DNA of 64,000 bases from Exobasidium rhododendri (GCA_026210745.1 CP110632.1:3409001-3473000); one strand, 5' to 3'; shown: positions 53,294 through 64,000, counted from the first letter of the stretch. Notes: generated from the letters alone by a model not told the origin. Program-made: numbers and translations.

Positions 53294-54013
53294 ATGGACG
53301 GTCCAATTCCCGACTACTACGCCACGCTAGGTGTGAATGCGACTGCCTCCTCGGATGAAGTCCGTCAAGCATACAAGAGGGAGTCTCTTCGATCACACCC
53401 CGATAGATTCCCAAATGCTAGCGCCAGCGAAAGACAACGCTATACTGCTCGATTCCAGTCTCTAGCAGACGCCTACTACGTACTATCTGACACTGCCCGA
53501 AGATCGGAGTATGATTCACTTCGAAGATCGCAGAATTTTGGAAACTACTCCTCTTCGACGACCCCACCAGGTGGGTTCTCCGCGGATCCTGAAAAGGAGC
53601 AAGAAAGCAGCTATCAATTCTTCAAGAGCTTCTTCGGTGGAGCTTCAGGGGCGACAGGTGCTTCATCCTCTTCCTCGTCGTCGCAAGAACATCACTCTAC
53701 AAGCGGCGGCAGTGGAGCGCAACCTCAGGCAAATGGTGTGTTTACCGATGTTTTCGAGGAATTGATGAGACCCGAAGTTCACCGAGTAGTGCCAATTTGG
53801 CAAGGAGTCGGTACTCTGAGCGGGGCAGGGATGGGATTTATTGCGTTTAATTTCGTCGGCGCTATCGGTGGCGCAGTTCTGGGAGGTACGTTGGGCAAGA
53901 TTCGTGATAAAAAGGGAAAATCCGTCGGGGAAGTCTTTATGGGACTCGGAGCAGGTCAAAGAGCAGAAGTCCTTAAAGCGCTGGCGATGAAGGTGCTGGG
54001 GTCTATGGGTTGA
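53294..54013 (+). CDS. J-domain (DnaJ) protein with glycine-rich C-terminus
   Basis: Type III Hsp40 co-chaperone of 239 residues, one exon. J domain at about 7-75 with the HPD motif (SHPDRFPNA), helices I (DYYATLGVNATASSDEVRQAYK) and IV intact. The middle is a Ser-rich linker. The C-terminal 65 residues contain GAGMGFIAFNFVGAIGGAVLGGTLG, a glycine-zipper-like hydrophobic run that could insert in or associate with a membrane. No Gly/Phe region or zinc finger. Hsp70 partner and compartment are unknown. It converges on the amidase gene with 184 bp between stops. Confidence 0.88.
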   Translation: MDGPIPDYYATLGVNATASSDEVRQAYKRESLRSHPDRFPNASASERQRYTARFQSLADAYYVLSDTARRSEYDSLRRSQNFGNYSSSTTPPGGFSADPEKEQESSYQFFKSFFGGASGATGASSSSSSSQEHHSTSGGSGAQPQANGVFTDVFEELMRPEVHRVVPIWQGVGTLSGAGMGFIAFNFVGAIGGAVLGGTLGKIRDKKGKSVGEVFMGLGAGQRAEVLKALAMKVLGSMG

Positions 54014-54197
54014 GGAGACGCCTCAGGGTCGACGGCGACGCAGTAGAGCTTGCCATGTTTCACTATTCTTTATACCACACTCTACTACTACACACGGGTA
54101 TCTGTCCTCCCCCCTGCTTCCTTGTACTATTTCCCCAATCCATTACCCGGACTTGCAATGTAAGAAAGAGAGAGAACCTAGATGCAATACACCAATA

Positions 54198-56314
54198 CTA
54201 TCTACCTTTGTTAACGATATCGTCTACGAGACCCAAAGCGTCCAGTAATTCTTCTTCTCTGAAACGCTTCCCTATCAATTGCAGACCAACGGGAGCTCCG
54301 TTGAACATCTCTCTATGTCTTTCGTCTGTTGTGAGGGAAGAATCGACTCTTTCCAGGTAAGCCACGCTCCCTCTCTCCTCTTCCGTACTTGCCCGCCTTC
54401 CTTCTTCACTCACACTCCTCTGATGTCTCCTCATCCAATTTGCTCAGACTCCTTCTTGCATCCGTTCCTTCCCTGCTCTCGAATTCCTCGTCTAGTCTAG
54501 AGTCTACCAAGCAGCTCTTGACTGGAAAGGCGACCCCTGGCAGATCCATTAAGTTGAAGAAGCTTGTATAGTTCCAGTATCGAATCTCACCTATCCTAGG
54601 CGCGCAAAGATGAGCAGAAGGGCATAAGAGTACGTCTAAATCATTCTTGACCCAAACGTCTTTCCAGTATTCTCGTTTGAAAGCTTCTCGAGCATATTGC
54701 AGTTCCCAACATTCCGATGCATCATGTCTCTTCACTGGAGAAGACAGGATGTATTCAGTCAGAGGCAGAAGCGGTTCTCCCGTCATCTTGGCCAGGGATC
54801 GAATTAGTTCTCCTTGGTCCATGAAGCTGGACATCAAAGAGGCGGAGGTAAGCAAGTGGTTCAGTGGAAAGGGATGTTGTGTGTTGCTCACTATAATTCT
54901 CGAGCGAGAGCCCATCCTCGAGCATAGTAATCATCCGGTCTCATCGGTATCACCTCCAGCGACTCGACTTGTGCAAGGGCCTCGAGTGCATGCTTCATTG
55001 CTCGGCGTATAGGTGTGATAGGTCTGACTACACCATCGTCGTGCAATACTCCCACTCGTAGCTTCTTCCTCTCATTGCTTGTATTCTTCTTCCATGGTAG
55101 TGGAGGGCTAAGAAAAGGATCAGAAGCGGCTGTGCCGTCGACTAAGATTTCAGTGACAAGGTCGAGATCTCTCTTTGAGCGGCAAAGTGGACCAGCAGTT
55201 CCTATGATGCCTTCATTGCCCAGCATGGTTGACCTCGTGTTGTTGATAGCAATCCTTCCGATTGTGCACCGTAGACCATACAGACCCGTGACGGCAGCAG
55301 GCTGTCGAACGCTTCCACCGATATCAGTACCTGTAGGCATATGCTCAAATTAGATCTCAAATCTCACTCCTAAAACCGTCAAATTCAAGAAATATTCACC
55401 TATGCCCAGCATTGTGGCACCAGAAGAGACCGATGCTGCTTCACCACCACTTGATCCGCCGGGACTTAGATGCAGATTCCACGGGTTGAGCGTCTGGCCA
55501 TGCAGATTGCTGCGAGTACTGTGGAGTATTCGAGCTTGAAAAGATCAGACTGCCTCCTCCATTGCTGGCATAGCATGCATCCCTCTGCCCTGACTCACTC
55601 TAGCTGCATGACGCTTTGCGGCATCACAGTCTTAGCAATAATGATAGCGCCTTCATCTAGCAATGCTGTGACATGCACTGCATCCAATGTCTGCAAGTGA
55701 TCTCCCTGCTTTCTTAATAGCCTAAGAGTGCTCTGGGGGACACACTTTGCACCCGTCTTTTCTTCTTCGTCCAAGAGTCTACTGACCGAACCCTGATCGA
55801 GGACATCAAAGATGAACCCTCGATCACTGCCAGTACCCTGATATCCGATGTGCGCTTTAATGCTGATTGGAAGCCCGCAAAGCTTCCCAACATTCTCTCC
55901 TGCTTCCATACGCTCGTCTAGTTTCTTTGCCCTGGCTCTTGCTTTATCGAAGAAGATGCTCGAGTAGCATCCCATAACCTGCTGAGCAATTGCTGCCATG
56001 CGTAGGTGTGCTTCAGTCACTTCCGTTATGCTCCAGACGCCTCCCTTGATCTTCCTTATCAGCTCAGTAGCATCTTTCGCTGCACGAATCACCTCCAAGT
56101 GTTCCTCTGAGAGTATGTCGTTCGATATGGCAGCTTCTCCAATGACCTCCTTGAACGATGGACCAGGTAGACTTAGCGGCTGCGATCCTGGCTTGTTGAT
56201 CTGGTCTCGGATAGCAGACAACGATGGCACGATCAGTGATGAAGGCAAGGCAGTGCTGCTTTTGTATCGTATCTGAGCCGCCTGCCAATCATGATCATCA
56301 AAGTGGGTATGCAT
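54198..56314 (-). CDS. amidase-signature family hydrolase
   Basis: Ser-cisSer-Lys amidase hydrolysing amide bonds; substrate not predictable from sequence alone. Exons: 56314..55599, 55518..55400, 55330..54892, 54826..54414, 54325..54198; 604 residues. Catalytic triad positions by family pattern: Lys143 (ISIKAHIGYQG), cis-Ser 261 in PGGSSGGE, nucleophile Ser285 in GTDIGGSVRQPA. The C-terminus APVGLQLIGKRFREEELL is the canonical amidase end. Similar in size to fungal general amidases (about 550-600). All joins are in phase. No targeting signal is evident. Transcribed in the same direction as the unidentified gene upstream of it (56560..57288). Confidence 0.9.
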
Positions 56315-56559
56315 TCTCTCGGAAGCAAGAAGAAGGGATGGGAGCGAATCTCATGGCAAAGGAGCTCTCACTCAATCCACGAAGCGTGGTCTGTGCGAAA
56401 CACTGTTTAAGCCGAAGAACGCCTCTTCTTTCTCTCTTCTCTCTGAAGCGCGACACTCATAAAGTGAAAAAACAGGATGATGGTGCTCGCGAGGAGGCTA
56501 GAAGTAATCGAACGACGTTGGTAATACTATGTTACATGTGGGGCATAGAAGCATTTAAT

Positions 56560-57288
56560 CTAATATTTACGCATCAACACCATGCTCCTGCCAGAGAAGC
56601 CTCCGACCTTGTTGTAAGCCTGCACAGCTGCCTTCGTCTCTGCGGCTTTCGTCCTAGTCCTCGGTGGCTTTGGAGCTGAAGCAGAGAAGTGGACGTTTCC
56701 CATGTAAGCTTACTTTAGAAGCTTTCTCAGGAGCCGCTTGCTCATTTCCACTCACTTTTCAGCTGTCTTTCCGCTTTTACTTCAATGTGCATAGGGCATT
56801 CCTCGCTGCCGTCGTCCATTGCATCAACTCGCAAATTGCCTGCATCGCCATCTTCTGACACACTGCCTCCAAGAAACAAGGTTGCAGGGTGGATACCAAC
56901 AAGAGGTGCTACATCTCTCAAGCCTGCTCTACGTTCGCGAAAGGGGAGCTCTTCGCAAAGAGCCGGAAGATCGAATGTCGCTCTTCTGGGAAGAGGGACT
57001 TGATGTGATTGCGATGTCAATGTCTTGCCTGCGTCTCTGTCATTCAGTGTGATGCTTGCAAAGTTCAGTAATCTGGAAGTCTCTGGCTCCTGTTGTGATT
57101 GGAAAAGTGTCAGTGCTTGGCGAAAGTACAGCCTGAAGTCGATAACGTTGAAGACTCACCCTTGCTTGCCTCACGTTGATGATTCTATCACCACTCTTGT
57201 GTGCAAAGTACTGTATGATCGCAAGGCTCTGCAGCAGCGTTGAAATCCTGTACTCTGTGGGGCGGATGAAGATGGCAGAAGCTGTCAT
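56560..57288 (-). CDS. unidentified three-exon gene, 192 residues
   Basis: Exons: 57288..57160, 57089..56756, 56675..56560; both introns have GT...AG ends, and the joins keep frame across all three exons (QAR/EPETSRLLNF and QLKTPKPPRTRT). N-terminal segment FIRPTEYRISTLLQSLAIIQYFAHKSGDRII (positions 57268..57175) resembles an RNA-binding or small ribosomal-protein style start, but I cannot assign a family. The middle is rich in acidic and hydrophobic residues; the tail (KPPRTRTKAAETKAAVQAYN...GRSMVLMRKY) is basic. Size, basic tail and divergent pairing with EMC10 would suit a mitochondrial ribosomal or RNA-associated protein, which is a guess. 246 bp separates it from the amidase start. Confidence 0.6.
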
Positions 57289-57502
57289 CTTGGACTTTGT
57301 CCTTCGGGCTAGGTACGCAGCGAAGAAGGAATGATGGTGGTGTGCAATTTCAACATAGTAGTGTATACACACGTGGCTTGTGGTTGTCTCGAAGTCGAAG
57401 CCTGGCTGGTCTCGAGCGCTAAAGCTTCTCGAGCGCGGTACGCTATCCTCACATAAAGCGAGGTCGGAAGTATTGAGCATCTCTTATTCTCCACAATTTG
57501 CC

Positions 57503-58514
57503 ATGATTGGCAGTCGCTTTTTTCTCTGTCTGCTTGCAATCGCAGCTTTGGCACGGGCCGAACGATATACACTTCATCATCGAATCGCGCCTTCCTCTTC
57601 ATGGAAGGCGAGAGGTATCATCACACTAGAGACGGAAAGTCCTAGCCCTTCCTATCAAGACCTTACCGGGACGGATCGACCTTGGGCTGCCTTGAACGAT
57701 TTCCAAGCAGACTCTCCTCATCTTTACCAACTTGCACTGACACCAGAGGGAACCCACGCTGTAGGCAATGATTCTCCCATGACTTTTGCAAGAATAGTGA
57801 GTGAAGGTTTGTCAACGTTGCTTTAATCCATGTCGCAGTCCTGAGAGTATTGCTTGCTTTTACGTTCTGCTAGTGCCTCCTGGACACCGACTCCGATGAG
57901 AGCATAACGATTCATCAACGCAAGGCTGGCTCGCAGTCGTCAGAGCTGATCGGACTGAGCTATGATCTGATAGGACTCGATCCGTCAAGACTGACCAACG
58001 CCGGGTGTCCAGTGGAAAGCGCACCCTCGACGCCAAGGAAGAATGCAAAGGTCATCAATATTCAAGTGGCCATGCCTGAAGCTCCGCTGTCGTGAGTCAT
58101 AAAATCTTGGTTGACGTCTGGCTTAAGGGGGCAAAGAAGGTGTCTAAATGTCTCCGCCTCCCTTGCAGACCCCTTCCCCCCAATCCTCCACCTGTCAAAG
58201 CAGATGGAACTCCGGTCCCAGAGGGTGAGGAGCCTCCCAAAGAGAAGAGCTTTGTTGCGAAGTACTGGTATTGTGAGTCGGTCCAAAGTACAAGAGCGTG
58301 TGTATGACTGCCAATAACACAACTCCTACTCTCCTCCACAGACTTTGTTCCGATTCTCCTCCTAATGGCAATTCCTACCGAATTGGCAGACAGAAACAAC
58401 GAAGACAGCGAAGAGGGAGGGGGCGCAGACAATCCTTTGCAGGCAGGCGGCCAGCGAGCAGACGGTAGCAACGCCGTCAAGGTCGGAGGAGGTGGTGGAG
58501 CGAGGAAACGCTAA
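57503..58514 (+). CDS. EMC10: ER membrane protein complex subunit 10 (EMC10)
   Basis: Single-pass subunit of the EMC, an insertase for tail-anchored and multi-pass proteins in the endoplasmic reticulum. Exons: 57503..57796, 57874..58091, 58169..58272, 58342..58514; 262 residues. Signal peptide 1-18 (FFLCLLAIAALARA), a beta-rich lumenal domain (about 20-190; ERYTLHHRIAPSSSWKARG, LTNAGCPVESAP), then the characteristic KYWYYFVPILLLMAI membrane segment at about 200-217 and a short acidic, Gly-rich cytosolic tail ending in basic residues. The tryptophan/tyrosine-rich entry to the membrane segment is typical. The frame holds across all introns. The promoter region of 214 bp is shared with the unidentified gene. 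Confidence 0.88.
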
Positions 58515-58530
58515 GAGAGTATGTGTCAAG

Positions 58531-58579
58531 CGTACGTACGTACGTATATATGTATGTATGTATGTATGTGTATATGTAC
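58531..58579. repeat. ACGT/ATGT tetranucleotide microsatellite
   Basis: A run of CGTA units passes into TATG units in the spacer between the EMC10 and dTMP kinase stop codons. Likely length-polymorphic. Confidence 0.9.
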
Positions 58580-58614
58580 AATCGTCATGGCAAAATTACA
58601 CTGGCCCAGTCCCG

Positions 58615-59558
58615 TCACACGAACAGCCTTCCGACTGCAGCACCGCTCTCTCCGACCACTCGGATAGCTTCCATGGCCGCTTTTGTGCAGTCAGCTGCCA
58701 CCTCTTCTACTCCTCTGCCAGCATCTATGGCGTGCCAATGCCTTCCTGCCATGTCTTGTCCAATCTTTGCAAAGCACTCTCGTACTTTTGTTTGCATTGC
58801 CAGATTCTCGTATCGTTCATCTCCATAACCACCTCTCTTGGCTGCTATTTCTGGGCTGAGATGCAGGAATATAGTCAAGTCAGGTGATGGGAGACCGATG
58901 TCGGGTGCACGACACCACTCGTACTCGAGGCCCTGCGTGAATATTCAAGACAGACCCAAGGAGTGGTTTAGCAAGCTCGTTGGAATCCATAGGTGAACCC
59001 ACGACGACTGACCTTTGCACAGGAGTAAGCGATGCCGGAAAATGCATATCGATCGCAAATAATGTTGACTCCTCGTCCTAGCTGTTCCAAGATTGAACGA
59101 CTTGATACAGAAATATATAAATATATATGTATAAAGATCAGATGAAAAGTAGCTTGAAAATTGTGTTCTCTAGAAGAGGAATCGAGTGACGCAGCTCACC
59201 TAGCTTCCCAACGATTTGCAGAAAAGAGAAGATGGATCGCTCGATCATCAACGTCACTCTTTTGAGAAAGGTACGAGTCGATCATGACACCGATCGCAGT
59301 CTGTCGGTCTTTGTTGTTGCAAAAGCCCATTTGAGCAGCAACAGAAGAAAGAAAGGAGGGTTGGATCGTTGAGCGAAAGGCAGTCCTTTGACGAAGGCAG
59401 TCCTTTGATGTGCGAGGTCGCCGTCTTTCTGTTTACTCTCGCTGCAACTCACCAGGGAATTTGATGACCTTGCAAGACAAGTCAGCTGCCAGCTTAGCAA
59501 CTTGAGTGCTCTTTCCAGCTCGGTCCAGTCCCTCTACGACTATCAATGCACCCCTCAT
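58615..59558 (-). CDS. thymidylate (dTMP) kinase
   Basis: Phosphorylates dTMP to dTDP with ATP, essential for DNA synthesis. Exons: 59558..59453, 59308..59200, 59100..59013, 58932..58615; 206 residues, normal length. P-loop VVEGLDRAGKST (7-18; Lys16), Asp/Arg of the DRYAFSGIAYS motif (about 90-100), LEYEWCRAPDIGLPSPDL, LHLSPEIAAKRGGYGDERYE with the lid arginines. Exon 3 ends before the GLEYEW block. Intron 1 is 144 nt and carries a 17-bp tandem duplication. Start is the first ATG and lies directly before the P-loop. It converges with EMC10. CDC8 is the yeast name. Confidence 0.93.
59377..59410 (-). repeat. 17-bp near-perfect tandem duplication in dTMP kinase intron 1
   Basis: AAGGCAGTCCTTTGA recurs with a 17-bp period (copies starting 59377 and 59394); the spacer bases differ by one. 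It lies inside an intron, so no coding effect is expected. Confidence 0.85.
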
Positions 59559-59926
59559 CGTTCGACTTTCCCCTACTAGTTGAGAGATCTGACGTGTTGT
59601 TCTTCCTAGACAGATTAGGATTTCAGTTTCTGAGAAGCAAAGTCAAGCGCGCCTTTTCATCGACGACGTGTTTCTGGACGTCGCTCTCTCTCTTCCCTCT
59701 CCACACGTTGCCTGCACACGGACACCTACCTCGCTCCTTTCTGTCTGGAGCTCGGCATTCTATCACTAGGAACACTATATAAGTGCAAACAAGATGCGTT
59801 GCGTATGAGAATGGATTATTGATACAGGGATAAAATTGTATTTATACTTCCTTTGTTCTTATATATTCTATCTTGTCGCCATTCCTATCTTCTTACAAGT
59901 GGGGATGGACTACTGTTGGAACCTCC
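59559..59926. other. spacer upstream of dTMP kinase
   Basis: 368 bp with dTMP kinase promoter on the left and the transcription factor 3' flank on the right. AT-rich at about 59830..59870. No gene seen. Confidence 0.55.
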
Positions 59927-61820
59927 TCACGCTGTTTCTTGACTGAGCAAGCAGAGCTCACCTCCTTCCAATCCTAGCCCCATGCTCAGAGCAGAGTCAG
60001 GCAGGAGGCGGTCATTCTGGTGATGGGCATACCAAGTCCCTTCCCCGGTGCCTTCTTCAATGGTGATGATGTCTTCCTTGCCTTCTTTTCCGCCCATGTA
60101 TGTGTTAAACGGAGAGCCTATCGGTGACTTATCATCCAAGTTGAAGCTGTCTGGGCCGCCGTCTCTTATCATACTGTGAAAGCTGTTCGAGCCCATGTTG
60201 TCCCCTTCCACTGTTTTATGAGAAGAAGGAGCGGTGGAGGGCGTGCTTATTGTCCAGTCTTCCGCCATCGGACCAGTCGTCCAAGGCTCAATTGAGTCAG
60301 TCGAGTCATCGTCGTTGGTGTATTGAAGCGAAAAGGAGTCGACTTGATCGGATTGTTCAAAACTGTCTTGGCCTTCCTCTGCTTTGACACATTCTCCGTC
60401 ATCCACTAGACCTAAATCAACCTGATCTAAGTTGGTATGCTGAGCGAACAAAGCATCAGTTGTCCTTTTTAAATCTTCGGCGGCCTCCAATGCCTGTCGA
60501 GCTTGATCTTCGGTCATGTCCGCGACGCCAATCCTTTCCTTTGGATAGCTGTACTCGTCTTTCAGACCTGTTTCCATCTTGACATTGACGGAAGTAGAGG
60601 AAGAACCCTCGTCGCCCTCACTTGCCTTGCCCCTTCGCTTTCTACCAGGCTCTTCTTCAATCTTACTCTTCCTCTTCCGTTTTGTTGGGTTCTCCTCATA
60701 GTGACACTCTCTTTTCCCAATTCGACACTGCTTGCAAGGCTGCCCATCTTGATCACACTTTACCTTCCGTTTCCTACACACCATGCAGCCTGTCCGACTC
60801 CTTTGGAACTTCGCTCTTCTCGTCGACCCACTTGTGTTGGCTCTGCCTTGACTGTTGCTTTTCAAGGTTTGCGCCGCAATGCTACTATCAGAATTTATCA
60901 ATGATTGTGATGAAAAGCCATTCGGTGCAGACGGTAGGATACCCGCAGTCGGATTTCGAAAGCTGTCGACGGAGGTACTCATCGGCAAATTGGAGGAAAT
61001 GTTGCCCTGTGCCATGATCTGCATGGCTCCTGCGTTCGCGTACCCAAAAGTGCCGTTGATCTGTGAGGGGCCAGCATTCATCTGGTCTGTAGAGTAGTAG
61101 GCGGCGGGGTTCGTGCTAGTGGTGGGTAAGGCGCTGTTCCCACCTGTGTAGCGGAAATCATAGCCGGGTGTAGCCTGTCAAGAGGAGTGTCATATTAGAA
61201 AGAGTACCTTATGTCCACACTATCCGCTGTAATTTCTTACCTGCACCGCTGCCAATGAGGCAGGCTTCCACCCAATCGATGCACTTGTGTCTTCATATTC
61301 AGGAGACTGAACTAGATTGCTGGGAAAGTGTGCATCTTGCAAGGCGGTCATGGAAACTTTGGGAGAAAGGGTCTCAAGCAATCCCTCTTGACCTGTGCTT
61401 GTGAAGTTGGAGTTCAGCGAATTCGATCGAAGTGCTTCAGAGAGTATGGTTCCCGTCAAGCCAGAATTGTCATAAAACTGGCGTCCTGTGAGTTCTTGTA
61501 CGTGTTGAGAGTCGTAGGAGCCGGTGGTTGATGTCGGGATAGAGTGTGCTTCACTGGAATGGGTGTAGCTGGGAGTGGAGCTGGCTACAGAATACGAATT
61601 GCTTTCGATAAAAGAAGATCGCCTGTGTTGCAGAGAGCGGAGAAGAGAGAAAGGAAGAAAGAAAGAAAGAAAGATCAGAGCTCATTGTTGTGACAGCAAT
61701 ATCGTGCTACTTTTACACTCACGGACTTTTCTCAAATGAGCTAGGAAATGTTGCCGGCATTGCCTCTGTGGTGACCTGGAGTTGGTTCTCTGGCCACTCC
61801 CCTCCCGGTATCTCGTCCAT
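59927..61820 (-). CDS. Zn2Cys6 fungal transcription factor
   Basis: Exons: 61820..61723, 61622..61241, 61174..59927; 575 residues. The zinc cluster is central, with cysteines at about 290, 293, 300, 307, 310 and 317 in the spacing C-x2-C-x6-C-x6-C-x2-C-x6-C (start CMVCRKRKVKC). It is preceded by basic RRAKFQRSRTG and followed by a basic run (KRKRKSK) likely to be a nuclear signal. N- and C-terminal regions are Ser/Thr-rich and acidic; no fungal-specific regulatory middle domain is visible. A late GTGAGC at about 59958 could be a donor giving a slightly different tail. Target genes are unknown. The start joins across an intron to SSFIESNSYS. Confidence 0.85.
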
Positions 61821-62454
61821 GATAGTGAAAAGAGCGTTGCGAAAAAAGAAAAGAACGTCTAGTTCTCGCTCTTCCTTTTGCTTCGTTTCGATTCAACTTT
61901 TTGCCGCCAAAGCTGCAGTGCCTACTGACTGTTGACTAGATTCGTCTATGTATAACATGACACCGGTTGGGTACAGCATGTCAGCCCACGTCTACCTCAC
62001 AGATTCGACTTCCTTTCCCTGCACTGCTATGCCACATGAGAGAATTCGGAAGCCCACTCACCGTTGAGACCTGTTACGAGCCGCGAGTAAGTGTGACTGG
62101 CAGAAGAGATGGAGCACTCAAGCAGTCGTGAATCGTTCTCCACCAAGATCGAAGAGCGAAAGACACAGAGATCGAATGCCTTCGAGGCTGTTGGGTGTCG
62201 AGTTTGGGCGAATTAGAAGATCAACTATATGGGAGGGCAAGCTCATACGGTTGCTCCGCCCAGCTTGACTACACGTGAACAAAGGCGCTAAGGAGAGAAG
62301 GAAGCCGATCTTCATGACGCAGATCAGATGGGGGAGGTATATTTATCATTAATAGGACAGTGCAGGTGCCACAACTAGCAAGTTGATATGGTACAAAAGA
62401 CAATTGGACTTCACTACAATCACTGCGAATAGAGTTGTCTCTACGACACAGCTT
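61821..62454. other. intergenic region with one signal-peptide-like small frame
   Basis: 634 bp between the transcription factor start and the lanosterol synthase stop. A minus-strand ATG frame at 62118..62315 codes for 65 residues starting MKIGFLLSLAPLFTCSQA, which resembles a secretion signal, then a tail with few cysteines. It may be chance; I do not call it a gene. Confidence 0.35.
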
Positions 62455-64000
62455 TCACCATGCATTCTTTGCTTTCAGATATCTGTCTGCTTTTCCTAAG
62501 GCCCAGACGGAAAAGCTAAAGGGGTATAGCGCATATGTAATGCTACAATTTCTGTGAGGATGGGGTGTAGTGCTTCGCTTCAGATGAACCGTATCACGAC
62601 GCATCTTCAGAGGAATTTGGGGACGGTGGGGGGCATCACTCACCTATTGAAGACACCAACAATGTCCTCATCCTCCCAGTGACCATCCGGCTGTTGTCTG
62701 TCCATTATTACTTGCACACCGCGCTTGATGGGTGTCGGAATAGGGTATTCAGCGTGCAACAAAGCAATGACAGCCCATGAAGTCTGCACTACTCGGGATG
62801 TGGCCGACTGAATGTATTCTCCCGTCACGCACGACTCAAACTTTTCACCCCAACCTCCGTCTTTCTTTTGTTTATTGAGGAGAAAGTGACAAGCTCTTCG
62901 AACAGCCTCACTAGTCTGGTACGTCTGACCATTCAACGCAAGACTTTCCAAGGCGAAAAAGGTAGCGTAGGTATGACAGACTGCCCAGCTACCGAACCAA
63001 GAACCATCTGGCTTTTGCTCGCGCAAGATGTATTGAACGGCTTTGGAGACACACTTGTCGATATCTGACTGGCGATAATCATCTATCTTGCGGAATTTGA
63101 GAAGGGCAGTGACGACGGAAGTAGTGCACTCTGGGTAGTCGTATTCTCTCATGATATCACCAAACACTTCTGCTGCATTAAGAAGCTCCACTGCACCAGG
63201 TGCATTGATCTTCTCGTAGCTAGCAAACCCACCGGTCGAATTCTGCATGGACAGAAGCAGATCCACTGATTCTCGAAGTCGCTCAACGGAGATGCGCTCC
63301 GGCAATCCTGCGTCGTTCTGTAACATGATCGTCGCTTTAAGTCCTTCGCCTGTACAATCACTGACAGTGTATCCTTGCTCCTTTGTACTGAATGGCCAAG
63401 CGCCCTTTGTACTGAACCGGTAGCACTCCTTGAAATGCTTCGGATCTTCTCTTATTTGACAGTCATCGAGCCATTCGAGTACTTGAGAGCAGGCAGCTTT
63501 GTTTGCTTCTTCTTCCACCAAGCCAGAATCGACCATGGATTGAGCAATAAAGGAAGTGTCCCACAGTTGACTTCCATTCGTACCGCACATCATCATCCCC
63601 TCACCACTCATCCAAACGAAATCCTTGAGCTTTTCTTGATGTAGTTTCATCACCTTGCTGTCAGAGCCCTCTTCGATATAACGGCAGATGTAATTGAACA
63701 TCTTGTTCACCGGACCTAGACATTGGTAGCTTGTATTCTCGTCCTCCATAACGAGCAGGTCGTACACACGCTTCATTCCTGCCCTCCTTAGTGGCGGCAA
63801 AGATCCGCAAGACTCGTAGACGGACAGAATCGCATTGAGGCCGTCCATAACTTTGGTGTGAGGGGCAAAGACGTCTATAGGAGCAACGTTGTTACGCTGG
63901 CCTGGCCAATTGATCGCATCGTATGGTTCAGTGTACAGCTCCTCTCGAAGCGATTCTATCAGAGGATCGAGGTCTGCCTTGTAACGTTTTGCCCAAAGGA
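62455..64000 (-). CDS. ERG7: lanosterol synthase (oxidosqualene cyclase), N-terminus outside the window
   Basis: ER/lipid-particle membrane enzyme cyclising 2,3-oxidosqualene to lanosterol in ergosterol synthesis. Exons 64000..62644 (coding to the window edge) and 62551..62455, 483 residues visible of about 730. QW repeats are clear (QKKDGGWGEKFESC, RQQPDGHWEDED, QKPDGSWFGSWAV), as are GTNGSQLWDT and the proton-donor region at 63345..63359, which reads DCTGE where the usual motif is DCTAE. The C-terminal exon gives ITYALYPFSFSVWALGKADRYL. Frame at the left edge of the protein reads into WAKRYKADLDPLIESLREE and NWPGQRNNVAPIDV, showing the gene continues past 64000. Confidence 0.95.

Noticed and set aside
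58531-58579. Direct-repeat run considered as a possible CRISPR array
   Set aside because: It is a simple tetranucleotide microsatellite with no spacers, in a eukaryotic 3' spacer.

Overview
The window is nuclear DNA of a fungus, almost certainly a basidiomycete. Genes are densely packed on both strands. Introns are short (mostly 45-120 nt), numerous, and begin GTGAGT, GTAAGT or GTGAGC. The clearest taxonomic marker is a spermidine synthase/saccharopine dehydrogenase fusion gene (49702..52174), an arrangement known from basidiomycetes. I cannot name the genus. All exon boundaries were read by eye from splice motifs, reading-frame continuity and family conservation; none is backed by transcript data.

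Layout, left to right. 1..9487: 3' part of a beta-tubulin gene, a UXT-like prefoldin gene, a UBLCP1-type proteasome phosphatase and a WDR48/UAF1 WD40 protein. 9946..16890: a 16-exon RDH54/RAD54B recombination translocase and a KRE6/SKN1 beta-glucan synthesis protein, followed by about 2.1 kb without a convincing gene. 19033..27733: a leucine-rich-repeat protein, a mitochondrial ClpX (Mcx1), and a head-to-head HSP10/HSP60 pair. 28228..39637: a CinA-type amidase domain protein, an SLM1/2 F-BAR-PH protein, and a divergent TOF1(Timeless)/SMC2 pair. 39638..49701: sparse DNA, an orphan gene, the SNF1/AMPK alpha kinase and a mucin-like single-pass membrane protein resembling a cell-wall sensor. 49702..64000: the SPE3-LYS9 fusion, an ETFRF1-type LYR protein, a J-domain protein, an amidase, an unidentified three-exon gene, EMC10, dTMP kinase, a Zn2Cys6 transcription factor and the 3' two thirds of lanosterol synthase.

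Functional threads: mitochondrial protein folding (HSP60, HSP10, Mcx1), chromosome replication, repair and segregation (RDH54, TOF1, SMC2, dTMP kinase), cell surface and membrane signalling (KRE6, SLM1, the membrane sensor, SNF1), and proteasome or deubiquitinase control (UBLCP1, WDR48). Several genes are paired head to head across short shared promoters: UXT/UBLCP1, HSP10/HSP60, TOF1/SMC2, SPE3-LYS9/ETFRF1 and the unidentified gene/EMC10.

I saw no rRNA, tRNA, CRISPR array, transposon or defence island. Nearly everything recognisable is conserved housekeeping content, and I do not see an evident undescribed system. The items most worth a second look are the unexplained coding-like segment at 21703..22422, the unidentified gene at 56560..57288, the orphan gene at 41832..42701, a 6-nt micro-exon in RDH54, the motif-rich TOF1/SMC2 promoter, and the altered catalytic motif of the lanosterol synthase.
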